A DNA stretch of 64,000 nt from Aestuariivivens sediminicola (GTDB lineage: Bacteria; Bacteroidota; Bacteroidia; Flavobacteriales; Flavobacteriaceae): NCBI RefSeq assembly GCF_022662015.1, contig NZ_JAKMCM010000005.1:1-64000 (forward strand), given 5' to 3'. The first letter of the stretch is position 1. Each line of letters begins with the position of its first letter. The notes beneath the pieces are model-generated. The model worked only from the letters and a program-made list of their open reading frames with translations. It made no database searches and had not been told where the DNA came from. The translations under genes were made by a program, and so were the position numbers. This document shows, in pieces, positions 1 through 8,839 of this stretch.

Positions 1-75
1 TATTAAAACAAAGAGAGATAATTAAAATTAAAACAATCAAGAAGAGAAGAAAACATCATTTATTGCAAAAAATGA

Positions 76-564
76 ACTAATAACTTAATTTTAAGCCTAA
101 CTGGTAAACATGCTTTGACTACATACAGGGTAGGCGTAAATTCTGATTTTGGTGACAATTTAAAATGGCATACTAGAGAATTGATTATAGGCGCAACAAG
201 AAACTGGTGTAAAACGGTTTTAGAATGGAACTTAGCGGCAAATTCAAATCTGGAACCTCATACAGATGGGGGCTGTACCGAATGTTTAGGAGCTTTAACT
301 ATAGACGGAAACACCGTAAAAAGAAATGTGGCTTACTATATCATAGCACATATATCAAAATTTGTAAGACCCGGTTCAAAAAGAATAAATTCAAATTACT
401 TAACAGAATTGCCTAACGTAGCTTTCAAAACACCTTCAGGGAACATAGTTGTTGTTGTTTTAAATAATACTTCAATAGACAGGGCTTTTAATATTCATGG
501 TCCTGATGAATCCATTACTGCTTCGCTTACTGCCGGTGCTGTTGGAACCTATGTTTGGGATTAA
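76..564 (+). pseudogene. 5'-truncated GH30 glycosidase remnant
   Basis: The frame is open from position 76 but has no ATG near its beginning; TTG at 115 is the first start-like codon. The peptide matches the C-terminal third of GH30 enzymes, with IIGATRNWCKTVLEWNLA, a GGCTECLGALTIDG segment, the HISKFVRPGS segment and a closing beta-sandwich ending in YVWD. The acid/base and nucleophile glutamates of GH30 lie upstream of this part and are absent. The preceding 75 bases are AT-rich and non-coding. The most economical reading is a deletion that removed the signal peptide and most of the TIM barrel, leaving a fragment beside the intact GH30 downstream. A programmed short protein is possible but unlikely. 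Confidence 0.75.
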
Positions 565-578
565 TAAATAAAAATAAA

Positions 579-2069
579 ATGATAAAAAATCAGTTAGCAT
601 TAATTACTCTAATAATAGTTGTTATTTCCTGCTCAAAGAATAGAAAGGAAGTTTTGGCTATTGATAATGATCTGTCAAAAAATGAAAGTGAACAAAAAAT
701 AGATATAAACCAAAAGTTAGAGGTTTATACCACAGCAGAGGATACAGATTTAATGTTGTCTAAAACAGGAACATTTACTTTTAAAAATGCAGAACAGGCA
801 TTAGAATCAGAAATAGCTGTATTTGTTAATTCGAACAAAGCTTTTCAAAAGTTTATGGGAATTGGGGGAGCGATAACAGATGCTTCGGCAGAAGTATTTG
901 CAAAATTAACTAAAGACAAACAAGAGGAATTATTACATGCATATTTCGGTAAGGAAGGTAACAACTATAATATTATTAGAACAAGTATTCATAGCTGTGA
1001 TTTTAGCCCATATAGCTTTACTTATATTTCAGAGGGAGACAAGGATCTAAAAACCTTTTCCATAGACCACGATAGAGAATTCAGGATCCCGATGATTAAA
1101 AGGGCTATGAATTTAATAGGTAATAAAGACTTGGTTTTTTATGCAAGCCCCTGGAGTCCTCCGGCATTTATGAAGAGTAATAAAAACATGTTACAGGGGG
1201 GAAAGTTATTACCGGAATATTATCAAACTTGGGCAGATTATTATGTTAAGTTCATTCAGGCCTATGAAAAAGAAGGTATTCCTGTTTGGGGCATAACCAT
1301 CCAAAACGAGCCTATGGCAAAACAGCGTTGGGAATCGTGTATTTATACAGCGGAAGAAGAACGCGATTTTCTCAAAAGTTATTTAGGGCCAACACTTGAA
1401 AAGGCAGGGTTTAACGATAAAAATATTGTGGTTTGGGATCATAATAGAGATTTAATGTCCCACAGGGCGAATACCATTTTTGAAGATCCTGAAGCTGCAA
1501 AGTATGCCTGGGGTATAGGGTTTCATTGGTATGAGACATGGACTGGAGGAGAACCTAAGTATGATAATTTACAGAATATTAACGAATCGTATCCATCGAA
1601 AAATATACTCTTTACCGAGGGTTGTCAGGAAAAGTTCGATAGTAACCATTATTTCCGATGGTCTAATGCAGAACGTTACGGAAGCTCCATGATTAATGAT
1701 TTCAATAACGGAACTGTTGGTTGGACAGACTGGAATATATTACTTGATGAAACCGGAGGGCCTAATCATGTAAGTAACCTTTGTTTTGCACCTGTGCATG
1801 CAGATACACGGACCAATAGCCTGATTTTTACACCTTCTTTTTATTACATTGGACATTTTTCGAAATTCATAGAGCAAGGTGCCTATAGAATTAGTACCAC
1901 AACTAGCAGAAGCACTATTGAGAGTACCTCTTTTAAAAATAGTGATGGACGAATGGTTACTGTAGTGTTGAATAAATCGGATAAAGCAATTGATTATAAA
2001 TTAGTTGTAGAAAACAGAGAAGTAGTTCTAAATATACCTAAGCATGCCATTCAATCTATAATTTATTAA
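579..2069 (+). CDS. GH30 family glycoside hydrolase, lipoprotein
   Basis: This is a retaining glycosidase of family GH30 (glucosylceramidase-like; members cleave beta-glucosyl, beta-1,6-glucan, xylosyl or fucosyl bonds). The acid/base Glu is about residue 244 in TIQNEP and the nucleophile Glu about residue 347 in LFTEG. The C-terminal beta-sandwich ends with a VVLNKSDK strand. I chose the ATG at 579 because it starts a clean lipoprotein signal with lipobox VISC (Cys18); an in-frame ATG at 555 overlaps the preceding remnant and adds a poor leader. It likely acts on the cell surface or in the periplasm. It follows a truncated paralogue, so the two probably arose by tandem duplication. Substrate specificity is not readable. 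Confidence 0.9.
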   Translation: MIKNQLALITLIIVVISCSKNRKEVLAIDNDLSKNESEQKIDINQKLEVYTTAEDTDLMLSKTGTFTFKNAEQALESEIAVFVNSNKAFQKFMGIGGAITDASAEVFAKLTKDKQEELLHAYFGKEGNNYNIIRTSIHSCDFSPYSFTYISEGDKDLKTFSIDHDREFRIPMIKRAMNLIGNKDLVFYASPWSPPAFMKSNKNMLQGGKLLPEYYQTWADYYVKFIQAYEKEGIPVWGITIQNEPMAKQRWESCIYTAEEERDFLKSYLGPTLEKAGFNDKNIVVWDHNRDLMSHRANTIFEDPEAAKYAWGIGFHWYETWTGGEPKYDNLQNINESYPSKNILFTEGCQEKFDSNHYFRWSNAERYGSSMINDFNNGTVGWTDWNILLDETGGPNHVSNLCFAPVHADTRTNSLIFTPSFYYIGHFSKFIEQGAYRISTTTSRSTIESTSFKNSDGRMVTVVLNKSDKAIDYKLVVENREVVLNIPKHAIQSIIY

Positions 2070-2116
2070 ATAAAATCTTTTAGATTGTCAATACAGGCGG
2101 GTCCACCCAGGTGGCA

Positions 2117-2143
2117 GAAACCTCGGCGTACGAAGGGGTTTTT
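2117..2143 (+). terminator. Hairpin with T-run after GH30 gene
   Basis: AAACCTC pairs with GGGGTTT (one G-U) around a short loop and is followed by a T-run. It lies just downstream of the GH30 stop. The same AAACCTC...GGGGTTT design occurs at 6502-6529, so it is both a probable terminator and a member of the dispersed repeat family of this region. Confidence 0.5.
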
Positions 2144-2360
2144 ATGCCTACTTACCTTATTAATTGCATTTCGTGTTAAAAAAGCAACTGCCAAAGGCAG
2201 GTAAACTTGGCAACTTTTTTCTTTAAAAAATTTGTGTCTACAAGTATTCAAAAATTTTTTCTAGGCACCCCATAAATTAAGTTTTATTATATGAAATTAA
2301 GTACGTGGGTTTTATAAGATAATTTTTTAATTTTAGTGTAACTAATTTAAAACCAAAATT

Positions 2361-3314
2361 ATGAAACCGTATAAGAGGCTTAATTGGAATGGTGTCTTTG
2401 TCCTTATTCTTTTTTTATTAATAATATCTTGTAAAGGAGATAAAAAGCAAGATCAAAAGGAAGTAGAGCAATTAATAAAAGATCCAGTTATAGAAGTGAT
2501 AACTAATAATATGGAATTTCAAATGCCGGACACCATACCATCTGGTTGGAATACTTTTAGGTATATTAATAAGTCTACTCAAACGCATTTTTTTACAATT
2601 GAAAAATACCCAGAAGGAAAGACACTGGAGGACGTAAAGGAGCTAGTTATTCCTTATTTTGACAGTGGAATGAAATTTATTAATGAAGGTAAACCAGAAG
2701 AAGGGTTCGCTGAATTTGGAAAGCTTCCAGAATGGTTTAGTGAGGTTAAAATTCTTGGTGGTGTAGCATTATTGTCTCCTGGGGTAACAGGGGAAACAAC
2801 CATGAGGCTAGATCCAGGGAATTATTTTATTGAATGTTATGTTAAGATGAGTAATGGGGTATTTCATGCTTCCGTGGGGATGTTTGATGAGTTTTATGTT
2901 TCAGGAAGCAATTCTGGAAATACTGAGCCTACTGCGGATTATAGTATAGAGCTTTCCAGTACGGATGGTATAGTTCTTAAAGATAAGCTGAAGGCTGGAA
3001 ACGCATCTTTTTCAGTTTTTTTCAAGGATCAAATTGTACATGAAAACTTTGCGGGACATGACGTAAATCTTGCCAAAATAGATGATTCAGCTGATTTAGA
3101 GGAAATTGAAAGTTGGATGAATTGGGCAGATCCCAAAGGATTAATTGAACCTGCGCCAAAGGGAATCACTTTCTTAGGAGGTGTTAATAATATGCCTGCA
3201 GGTGAAAGGGCTTATTTTAAGGCGAATCTTGATCAGGGGAAATACATTCTTATTGCTGAGGTTCCAAATGCTAAAAGTAAAAATATGCTTAAAGTTATTG
3301 ATGTATCAAATTAA
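2361..3314 (+). CDS. Lipoprotein with two tandem beta-sandwich (cupredoxin-like) repeats
   Basis: The function is unknown. The N-terminus is a lipoprotein signal with lipobox LIISC (Cys about residue 24) followed by a Lys/Glu/Gln-rich linker. Two related halves follow, roughly residues 45-180 and 195-315. Each opens with a strand resembling 'PSGWNTFRYINKSTQTHFF' or 'KAGNASFSVFFKDQIVHENF', contains a GGV(A/N) turn, and closes with a GNYFIECYV or GKYILIAEVP strand. This layout resembles cupredoxin-type sandwiches, but no convincing set of copper ligands is evident. It is monocistronic, preceded by an AT-rich leader, and followed by a repeated terminator module. A surface-exposed or periplasmic binding role is only inference. 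Confidence 0.7.
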   Translation: MKPYKRLNWNGVFVLILFLLIISCKGDKKQDQKEVEQLIKDPVIEVITNNMEFQMPDTIPSGWNTFRYINKSTQTHFFTIEKYPEGKTLEDVKELVIPYFDSGMKFINEGKPEEGFAEFGKLPEWFSEVKILGGVALLSPGVTGETTMRLDPGNYFIECYVKMSNGVFHASVGMFDEFYVSGSNSGNTEPTADYSIELSSTDGIVLKDKLKAGNASFSVFFKDQIVHENFAGHDVNLAKIDDSADLEEIESWMNWADPKGLIEPAPKGITFLGGVNNMPAGERAYFKANLDQGKYILIAEVPNAKSKNMLKVIDVSN

Positions 3315-3375
3315 ATCAGTGTACAAGCTATGCTAGAGTAATTAGAATGGATAATTAAATAAATATATAACAATT

Positions 3376-3424
3376 GGGACCACCTTAAAGGCCTAAATTA
3401 CATTTGTAGTTTGGGCTTTTTTTT
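3376..3424 (+). repeat. Dispersed hairpin module, copy A (terminator-like)
   Basis: The core is GGGACCACCTTAAAG followed by an inverted repeat (GCCTAAATTAC / GTAGTTTGGGC) and a T-run. Near-identical cores lie at 5292-5338 and 8740-8785. It ends the 2361-3314 gene. Downstream (about 3425-3500) are pieces such as ACAACTGGGCGAGTTTAC and GGAAGCTAAAAGTGGAACC, which also occur beside the other copies, so modules are joined in a mosaic. Confidence 0.8.
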
Positions 3425-3503
3425 GGATACAACTGGGCGAGTTTACCATCATTTAGTAGAAAGCCTGTCCTCCTGTAAGAAGGAAGCTAAAAGTGGAACC
3501 ATA

Positions 3504-3534
3504 TAAAAAAAAGCCTCCGCTAGATTGCAGAGGC
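3504..3534 (-). terminator. Rho-independent terminator for the minus-strand gene at 3567-4310
   Basis: On the minus strand GCCTCTGC pairs with GCGGAGGC around a six-base loop and is followed by an uninterrupted T-run. It sits directly downstream of the stop codon of the 247-residue secreted protein. Confidence 0.8.
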
Positions 3535-3566
3535 CTATACTCTTTACGAACAGGTTAAATAGCCAT

Positions 3567-4310
3567 TTAATATGCGTTAAACTCCCACAATTCTCGCGTT
3601 ACAACTGGGAAATAGTCTCGCCAAAGCGCCATGGCCTCTTCCCAGCTGCCGTCACCATGTATTTCTTCATACTTTTTCTTAAAGGGTATATTTACCTCTA
3701 AATCGGCCAATTTGGTTTTAGGAAAAACAAAGGCGAGTGCCCTGTCTGTATCCGATGGCCCGTATAAATTATAAAATTCTCTCATGTCTGAATCTAATTT
3801 TTCGTTAATATCTCTCAAACGATTAATAAAAACAGATAACTTTTCATTGCCTACACCCTTTTTAATCTTTAAAAACCAAACTGCAGCATATTTAATACTT
3901 TCATCAGGAAGGCTAACATAGGAAAGCTTTTCATTGTAACCCCAATATTCAGTACGACCGTATTTTTTAATATGTGGCGCTACTGTTGTATTCCAGTCAT
4001 TATTATGCTCTTCGTTATCTGGACGATTATCCAGATGTTTAAAGCTCGTGGGACCCATTTCCCATACGTACCATCCAGATTCATCACCGGTCATTACTAA
4101 ATTTAATGTAGCTTCGAAGGGCGCGTTGCTGTGGTAAGCTTCGTTATGAGCTTTTACAGCTTTAGTAAAAAGGGATTCTTCACCGATCTTGGGCAGAATA
4201 TATTCCAGCTGATAGAGGTTACTTTTGGTTTCATTTTGGGAACTTAAGAGTATTGGCGTCAAATACAATGATGTAAATAACAAAACCAATTTTAAGACAT
4301 TTGATTTCAT
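3567..4310 (-). CDS. Secreted protein of unknown function
   Basis: I do not recognise a family. The 247-residue product starts with a Sec signal peptide ending near LLSSQNE, so it is probably periplasmic or exported. The mature part is mixed polar and aromatic, with WYVWEMGPTSF and two charged Trp/Tyr-rich segments (HNNDWNTTV, GRTEYWGYNEK), and ends in an amphipathic C-terminus. There are no transmembrane helices after the signal and no obvious catalytic motif. It stands alone, read against its neighbours, with its own terminator at 3504-3534 and an AT-rich region of about 240 bases before the start. Its length and signal support a real gene. Confidence 0.7.
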   Translation of the reverse strand: MKSNVLKLVLLFTSLYLTPILLSSQNETKSNLYQLEYILPKIGEESLFTKAVKAHNEAYHSNAPFEATLNLVMTGDESGWYVWEMGPTSFKHLDNRPDNEEHNNDWNTTVAPHIKKYGRTEYWGYNEKLSYVSLPDESIKYAAVWFLKIKKGVGNEKLSVFINRLRDINEKLDSDMREFYNLYGPSDTDRALAFVFPKTKLADLEVNIPFKKKYEEIHGDGSWEEAMALWRDYFPVVTRELWEFNAY

Positions 4311-4553
4311 GATTAATTAGTTTAGTAAGAAAGTTGAATTACAAGTTAGAAGAGGGATAAAAGGTCACTGTTATGTAAAAAGTAATTCCTAAAAAAAGGG
4401 ATTCAAAAATTACAAAATATATCTGTATGAGACAAACAAATCGTACATATAAGGGAGTAAAAATTTTAAAAAACTACACATACGTCAGGCTTTTTTTATG
4501 TCCTAAAGTTCCATTCAGATTTTCATTATCTTTAGAAGGTTAACCAACAAACC

Positions 4554-5246
4554 ATGATTAAATTCTTTCGCAACATACGCCAACAGCTATTATCACAGAA
4601 TAGGTTTAGTAAGTATTTGCTTTATGCTATTGGTGAGATTGTACTGGTGGTTGTTGGGATTTTAATTGCTTTGAGTATTAACAATTGGAATGAGGATAAA
4701 AAAGAAAGACAGAAAGAAACAAAATCCTTAGTTGAGTTAAAAGATAATCTGAAAAGTAATATTGATGAATTCAACAAATTTATGAGCATTCAGAATGAGA
4801 GTATTGAAAATATTTCAATGATTGTTAAATACAAAGAAGCAAATCTAAATTACCACGATAGTATCAGAAAATATTTTCGCGGAATAGGATTTTTGGAACA
4901 GATAAATATAACCTCTTCATCTTATGAAACCATGAAAACAAATGGATTAGATTTGATTTCTTCAGATGCATTGAGATTAGAAATAATCGAACTTTACGAT
5001 GTGCATTACAATCACTTTGATAGGCTTATTCAGAATGTTGGTCTCGCCCTTTTTTCAGGACATGTACTTCCAATTAGAAATAAATATTATTTAATAAATG
5101 AAAGATACGAAAGTGAAGAGTTCTTATACTTCTTAAAAGATAGAATATCTTGGAAAAAAGACGCTATTGAATATTGTGAGGTTATCAGTCAAAGAACGAA
5201 GGAATTAATTAAATCGTTAGAGGAGGAATTAGATAAAACAGACTAA
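4554..5246 (+). CDS. DUF6090 family membrane protein
   Basis: The N-terminus (FRNIRQQLLSQNRFSKYL, then LLYAIGEIVLVVVGILIALSINNWNE) is the signature of the flavobacterial DUF6090 family. A short basic amphipathic leader is followed by one transmembrane helix (about residues 22-44). The rest is a Lys/Glu-rich, largely helical domain that may be periplasmic. Family members occur as scattered, often tandem paralogues with no established function. The gene has its own leader with a TATCTTTA box about 30 bases before the start, and repeat copy B follows it. The start is firm because the family begins MIKFFR. Confidence 0.85.
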   Translation: MIKFFRNIRQQLLSQNRFSKYLLYAIGEIVLVVVGILIALSINNWNEDKKERQKETKSLVELKDNLKSNIDEFNKFMSIQNESIENISMIVKYKEANLNYHDSIRKYFRGIGFLEQINITSSSYETMKTNGLDLISSDALRLEIIELYDVHYNHFDRLIQNVGLALFSGHVLPIRNKYYLINERYESEEFLYFLKDRISWKKDAIEYCEVISQRTKELIKSLEEELDKTD

Positions 5247-5291
5247 TTGATTCTTCCTAAGCGAGTTTACTGCAAGCGGGAAGCTAAAGGT

Positions 5292-5338
5292 GGGACCACC
5301 TTAAAGCCTAAATTACATTTGTAGTTTAGGCTTTTTTT
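5292..5338 (+). repeat. Dispersed hairpin module, copy B (terminator-like)
   Basis: This is the cleanest copy of the family. GGGACCACCTT is followed by AAGCCTAAATTAC paired with GTAGTTTAGGCTT around an ATTT loop, then a T-run. It should terminate the DUF6090 transcript. It is preceded by GCAAGCGGGAAGCTAAAGGT, of which variants precede copies A and C. It lies 55 bases before a MORN-repeat gene, and this arrangement is repeated at copy C. Confidence 0.85.
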
Positions 5339-5393
5339 GTGCCTTAGAATTAATAAAACATAAAATCTTTATCTTTAAAAAAATAATAACGGT

Positions 5394-6440
5394 ATGAGAC
5401 AACTTCTATTGGTATTGTGTGCAATTCCTGGATTTGTATTCGGGCAGGAAACAGAATTTTTCAATGAAAAAGATGTTTTTTATAAGGATTACTGTTGGTA
5501 TCATAAATCGGACAGCACTAAAGTTACAGGAGTAATTAAACGGTTCCGTAAGAATGGTGTGGTTGAAAAGGAAGTATACGCTGTTGATGGGCTTTTAAAT
5601 GGGGAAGCGAGAAGTTGGTATGATAATGGAGTGCTTTACGAGGTTGGAAATTTTAATAGTTCTAAGGTGGACGGAGAGGTAAGAGGATGGCATCGTAATG
5701 GACAATTAGCTGCGCGTGGCACTACGCGTGACGGTCAAAAAACAGGAACTTATCAAAAGTGGTATGAGAATGGTAGTTTAGAGGAGGAAAAAAATTATGT
5801 TAATGGTAAAGAAGAGGGTTCACAGAAGGTTTATCATTATAACGGTCATCTAAAATCGGAGACCAATTATGTTAATGGTAAATTGGAGGGCTGGCAAAGG
5901 GTGTATCACCCGAACGGCCAGTTAAAGTCTGAAACCAATTATGTAGAGGGAGAAAAAGAGAGAGAGACAATTTATTATGCCGATGGCAACATAATAACAT
6001 TAACAGATAAAGTAGAGGATGATTTTGATGGGTTGCACAAGGAATATTACCATAACGGGCTGTTATGGTCTGAGAGTAATTTTGTTCACGGTGAATTAGT
6101 TGATGGGACAGAATATTTTCCTGATGGTAAACTTAAAATCGAAGTTAAATTTGAGTTGGGGGAGATGTTATTTAAGCGGGAGTGGTACGGGACGCATTCT
6201 GGTCAACCACACGTTCTTATGAATGAAGGAAAACGCGAAGGTGATGTTTGGACCTATAAAACATGGTATCGTGATGGCACTTTGATGGAAGTCAGCCATA
6301 CTAATAATAAAGGTGAGAGTATAGGTGTTTATCAAAGATTTTACGCTAATGGAGTTCTTAAATATGAAAGAAATTATGATGACAACGGTAAATTCATTTC
6401 AAGTAAAAGTTGGGACATTAATGGCAACCTTATGGATTAA
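5394..6440 (+). CDS. Secreted MORN_2 (YwqK-like) repeat protein, copy 1
   Basis: The 348-residue product has a Sec signal peptide (MRQLLLVLCAIPGFVFG) and then about a dozen repeats of the form W/Y-Y-x-N-G-x-L-x-x-E, the MORN_2 pattern of proteins labelled 'YwqK family antitoxin'. The label is a domain name only; a signal peptide argues against a cytoplasmic antitoxin. It is a close paralogue of the gene at 8840-9892: the signal peptide, the KSDSTKVTGVIKRF block and the C-terminal block around SHTNNKGE are almost identical, while the middle repeats differ. The upstream 100 bases, including repeat module B, are also shared. Its role is unknown; the repeats suggest a surface or periplasmic binding scaffold. 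Confidence 0.85.
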   Translation: MRQLLLVLCAIPGFVFGQETEFFNEKDVFYKDYCWYHKSDSTKVTGVIKRFRKNGVVEKEVYAVDGLLNGEARSWYDNGVLYEVGNFNSSKVDGEVRGWHRNGQLAARGTTRDGQKTGTYQKWYENGSLEEEKNYVNGKEEGSQKVYHYNGHLKSETNYVNGKLEGWQRVYHPNGQLKSETNYVEGEKERETIYYADGNIITLTDKVEDDFDGLHKEYYHNGLLWSESNFVHGELVDGTEYFPDGKLKIEVKFELGEMLFKREWYGTHSGQPHVLMNEGKREGDVWTYKTWYRDGTLMEVSHTNNKGESIGVYQRFYANGVLKYERNYDDNGKFISSKSWDINGNLMD

Positions 6441-6500
6441 TCTTTGCAATTCTCAATCTGTTTAATTTTTGCTTCAAGCAGTTTCCGAGCTCAAGCGTTA

Positions 6501-6636
6501 GAAACCTCAGTGTAAGCTGGGGTTTTTTTGTGGGACACAACTGGGCGCACAATGTTACATTGAGTAGTTTTGAATGGAGCAAAAGAGGATCAAATACTGA
6601 ATAGGATTCCGTAGAAATGTGGTCTTTTTAAGATGA
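6501..6636 (+). repeat. Dispersed repeat, copy D (second type, about 135 bp)
   Basis: It begins with a terminator-like hairpin at 6502-6529 (AAACCTCAG / CTGGGGTTT plus T-run). It continues with GGGACACAACTGGGCG and ends with a stretch around AATACTGAATAGGATTCC and GAAATGTGGTCTTTTTAAGATGA. The same order of degenerate blocks recurs at 12097-12246. It lies between the end of MORN copy 1 and the convergent YD-like gene. Confidence 0.65.
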
Positions 6637-6688
6637 AATTTTTGTATTAGAATTTTTTCAAAAAGGGCAATTTATTTAAAACATTGAA

Positions 6689-7765
6689 TTATTGATATTT
6701 TATTTCCCGTTCAATTATATATTTTGGTTTGTTATTTTTAAAAAAGTAAATTTTTGAAATGTTGTTATAATTATCGTATTCAAATTTTTCTCGATACCTT
6801 ATTATTTTTTTATTGATTGAATTGTTATGATTTTCAATGATTTCTTTGATTATACCATCCCGATCCCTATTTATCTTTGATTTTATATTCCATATAATTC
6901 CGCCAAAATCAAATCGTAATTTCGTTTCGGTTTTTAGCCCTTTATCGTCATATATATGATTCAATTGGATTGTTGATTTTATCTCACTTAAATTATCCAT
7001 AATTTTTAATTCCTTTAATGGATTTCCATCACTATCATAATCACAAGTGTATGTCTCAACAACATTTCCAATATTTTCAGTAATGTTGCTACTATATGTT
7101 ATTTCTTTCACTAATTGGGCATTTTCATTGTAGAACTCAATAGATTTTAAATAAACATCTTCTTCTCTGTTTGCTTCTCCCAGAACGATTACATCTGCTA
7201 AAAATGACACTAATGGATATCCGTGTAGTTCCGAGTAAAATGATTCAATTATGCGGTTGTTTTTGTCATAATCGTAAGTATACTTTTTATAAGTGTTAAG
7301 TTGAAAAATTTCTTCCTGAATTAACTTTTGATTATTGTTATAAGTATATTTTTCCATATACACACAAGAGCCATTGGGTTTATAACCTTTTACTTCGATA
7401 AGGTTTCCAATTTTATCAATTAAATATTCATAAGACATTTTGGTCTTTCCAAGTTCAGAATATCTTTCAGTTTCAATTATTCTGCCTTGTTCATCATACT
7501 GAATGTAGAAATTGGAATCATTATCAAAACTTCCTGTTTTTTTTCCTTTTTGCAATTTTCCTGATTTAAACTTTAACTTATATTTTGTTTGCTTTACAGA
7601 TTTTATTTTACCAAAGGTATTGAATGAAATTCCCCAATAAAATTTATTCTCTTTATAGGTGTTCAAAAACCCTAAATCACCATATGCAGGTAATTGCGAT
7701 TGAGAATGATTAAAAACAAAGATTAGCTGGGAAAGGATGAATAATATTTTAAATTGTGTTTTCAA
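6689..7765 (-). CDS. Secreted YD-like repeat protein
   Basis: The 358-residue product has a signal peptide ending near NHSQSQ. It carries repeated strands of the type YDxxGRIIETxRY, YEYLIDKIGNLIEV, YTYNNNQKLIQEE and YDYDKNNRIIES, spaced 20-30 residues apart. These resemble the YD/RHS-type beta repeats of extracellular proteins, but the array is short and has no RHS core or toxin tail. The gene is markedly AT-rich. It lies seven bases after the stop of the lipoprotein gene at 7773-8168 on the same strand, so the two probably form an operon. Its role is unknown; binding of a surface ligand is possible. Confidence 0.75.
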   Translation of the reverse strand: MKTQFKILFILSQLIFVFNHSQSQLPAYGDLGFLNTYKENKFYWGISFNTFGKIKSVKQTKYKLKFKSGKLQKGKKTGSFDNDSNFYIQYDEQGRIIETERYSELGKTKMSYEYLIDKIGNLIEVKGYKPNGSCVYMEKYTYNNNQKLIQEEIFQLNTYKKYTYDYDKNNRIIESFYSELHGYPLVSFLADVIVLGEANREEDVYLKSIEFYNENAQLVKEITYSSNITENIGNVVETYTCDYDSDGNPLKELKIMDNLSEIKSTIQLNHIYDDKGLKTETKLRFDFGGIIWNIKSKINRDRDGIIKEIIENHNNSINKKIIRYREKFEYDNYNNISKIYFFKNNKPKYIIEREIKYQ

Positions 7766-7772
7766 TATATTA

Positions 7773-8168
7773 TCATTCTGAAAAATCTATCCAGTTACCC
7801 CCGCCGGTATCTATAAAATACCATATAATAATAACACCAACTAATGCCCCAAGTGTAGTTGCAATCGTACCGATTGTTGAAGCGCCTTTATTTTGCAGGT
7901 TAATCTTTTTTAGCTTATCAGCCTGCAACAAGGTTTTAATGATTTCTCCTTTGGATTCTTTAATACCATAAAATTGATCATCTTCAGAGCGAATATTTTT
8001 GAACTTGTATGTTTGTTGGTCTATAGTTATGACTTTTGCTTTTCGGTTCTGAGTTGCCGCCCATTCTAGAGAAACAGAGCTTTTTTCATAGAGAACACAG
8101 CTTTGAAACAACAATAAAATTGTGAAAAGCAATACAAATGATTCGACATGTTTTCTAATAGTTTTCAT
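7773..8168 (-). CDS. Small lipoprotein with C-terminal hydrophobic segment
   Basis: The ATG at 8168 is preferred over the in-frame GTG at 8174. The signal ends in lipobox FQSC. The mature part contains a short beta-rich domain (KAKVITIDQQTYKFKNI, then a GIKESKG turn and LKKINLQNKG), which is common in small flavobacterial lipoproteins of unknown function. A Gly-rich hydrophobic stretch (TIGTIATTLGALVGVIIIWYF) near the C-terminus may be a membrane segment. It precedes the YD-like protein by seven bases, suggesting co-transcription and possibly a joint envelope function. I do not recognise a named family. Confidence 0.7.
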   Translation of the reverse strand: MKTIRKHVESFVLLFTILLLFQSCVLYEKSSVSLEWAATQNRKAKVITIDQQTYKFKNIRSEDDQFYGIKESKGEIIKTLLQADKLKKINLQNKGASTIGTIATTLGALVGVIIIWYFIDTGGGNWIDFSE

Positions 8169-8263
8169 TCTCACTCAGTTTAATTTAAATCTTTTGTTAC
8201 ACATCATTTTTAAGACCTTAGTTTGTTATCCTGTCCATATTTATTTGATCTACTTGAAATTTA

Positions 8264-8500
8264 TTAGTTGCATTTAACACAAGAGGATCCTGAATAACCA
8301 TGAGTTTTAGCCCATTCCAGGCAATCTTTTTCGGTTTCAAAGCATGGTGATCCTAAGTTTAAAGATTCAACTGTCCAAGGGGTTTCATCAGCACATTTAG
8401 TTGGGCAAATTTTGAAATCTTCAAAAGAATCGTCATCTCCGCAGGTTGTGATAAAAAAGCATACTGGCAGAAAAACGAAAAGAGATTTAAAAGTTCTCAT
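8264..8500 (-). CDS. Cys-rich mini-lipoprotein
   Basis: The 78-residue precursor has a lipoprotein signal (lipobox ITTC) and an acidic start to the mature chain (GDDDSFED). Six further cysteines follow: ICPTKC, SPCFE, KDCLEW and a closing SSCVKC. Such density suggests two or three disulfides or a metal site in a very small domain. The clear lipobox and family-like size support a real gene despite its length. It lies about 100 bases upstream of the lipoprotein/YD pair on the same strand and may share its transcript. The function is unknown. Confidence 0.65.
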   Translation of the reverse strand: MRTFKSLFVFLPVCFFITTCGDDDSFEDFKICPTKCADETPWTVESLNLGSPCFETEKDCLEWAKTHGYSGSSCVKCN

Positions 8501-8739
8501 AACTTTAGTATTTAGATAATCTGAAATCTTCTGTTTTGAATGGAAAAGTTAAATATCAGTTATGTATTTATCACTGATATTGGTCAGTTAAGATTTAAAT
8601 ACAGACTTCTGGTAAAGAGTTATGTTAAATGAACTTTTAGAAAATTAAAATATTAAACCATTGCACAAATGAAGAGGTGTTTTTGGCATTAAACCTAGGG
8701 TGAAGAAGCCTATCCCGCCGCAAGCGAGAAGCCAAAGGT

Positions 8740-8785
8740 GGGACCACCTTAAAGGCCTAAATTACGGATGTAGTTTAGGCTTTTT
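8740..8785 (+). repeat. Dispersed hairpin module, copy C (terminator-like)
   Basis: GGGACCACCTTAAAG is followed by GCCTAAATTAC paired with GTAGTTTAGGC and a T-run. It is preceded by CCGCAAGCGAGAAGCCAAAGGT, related to the sequence before copy B. It lies 55 bases before the second MORN gene, exactly mirroring the B-MORN copy 1 arrangement, so it was probably duplicated together with that gene. Because the genes on its left are on the minus strand, it does not terminate an adjacent plus-strand gene, unlike copies A and B. Confidence 0.85.
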
Positions 8786-8839
8786 ATGTCCCGGAATCCA
8801 TAAAACATAAATTTTTATCTTTAAAAAAATAAAAAAGGT

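Noticed and set aside
2066-2251. Minus-strand open frame of 61 codons after the GH30 gene
   Set aside because: It runs through the repeat/terminator region, has no signal or recognisable domain, and its composition reflects the repeat rather than a protein.
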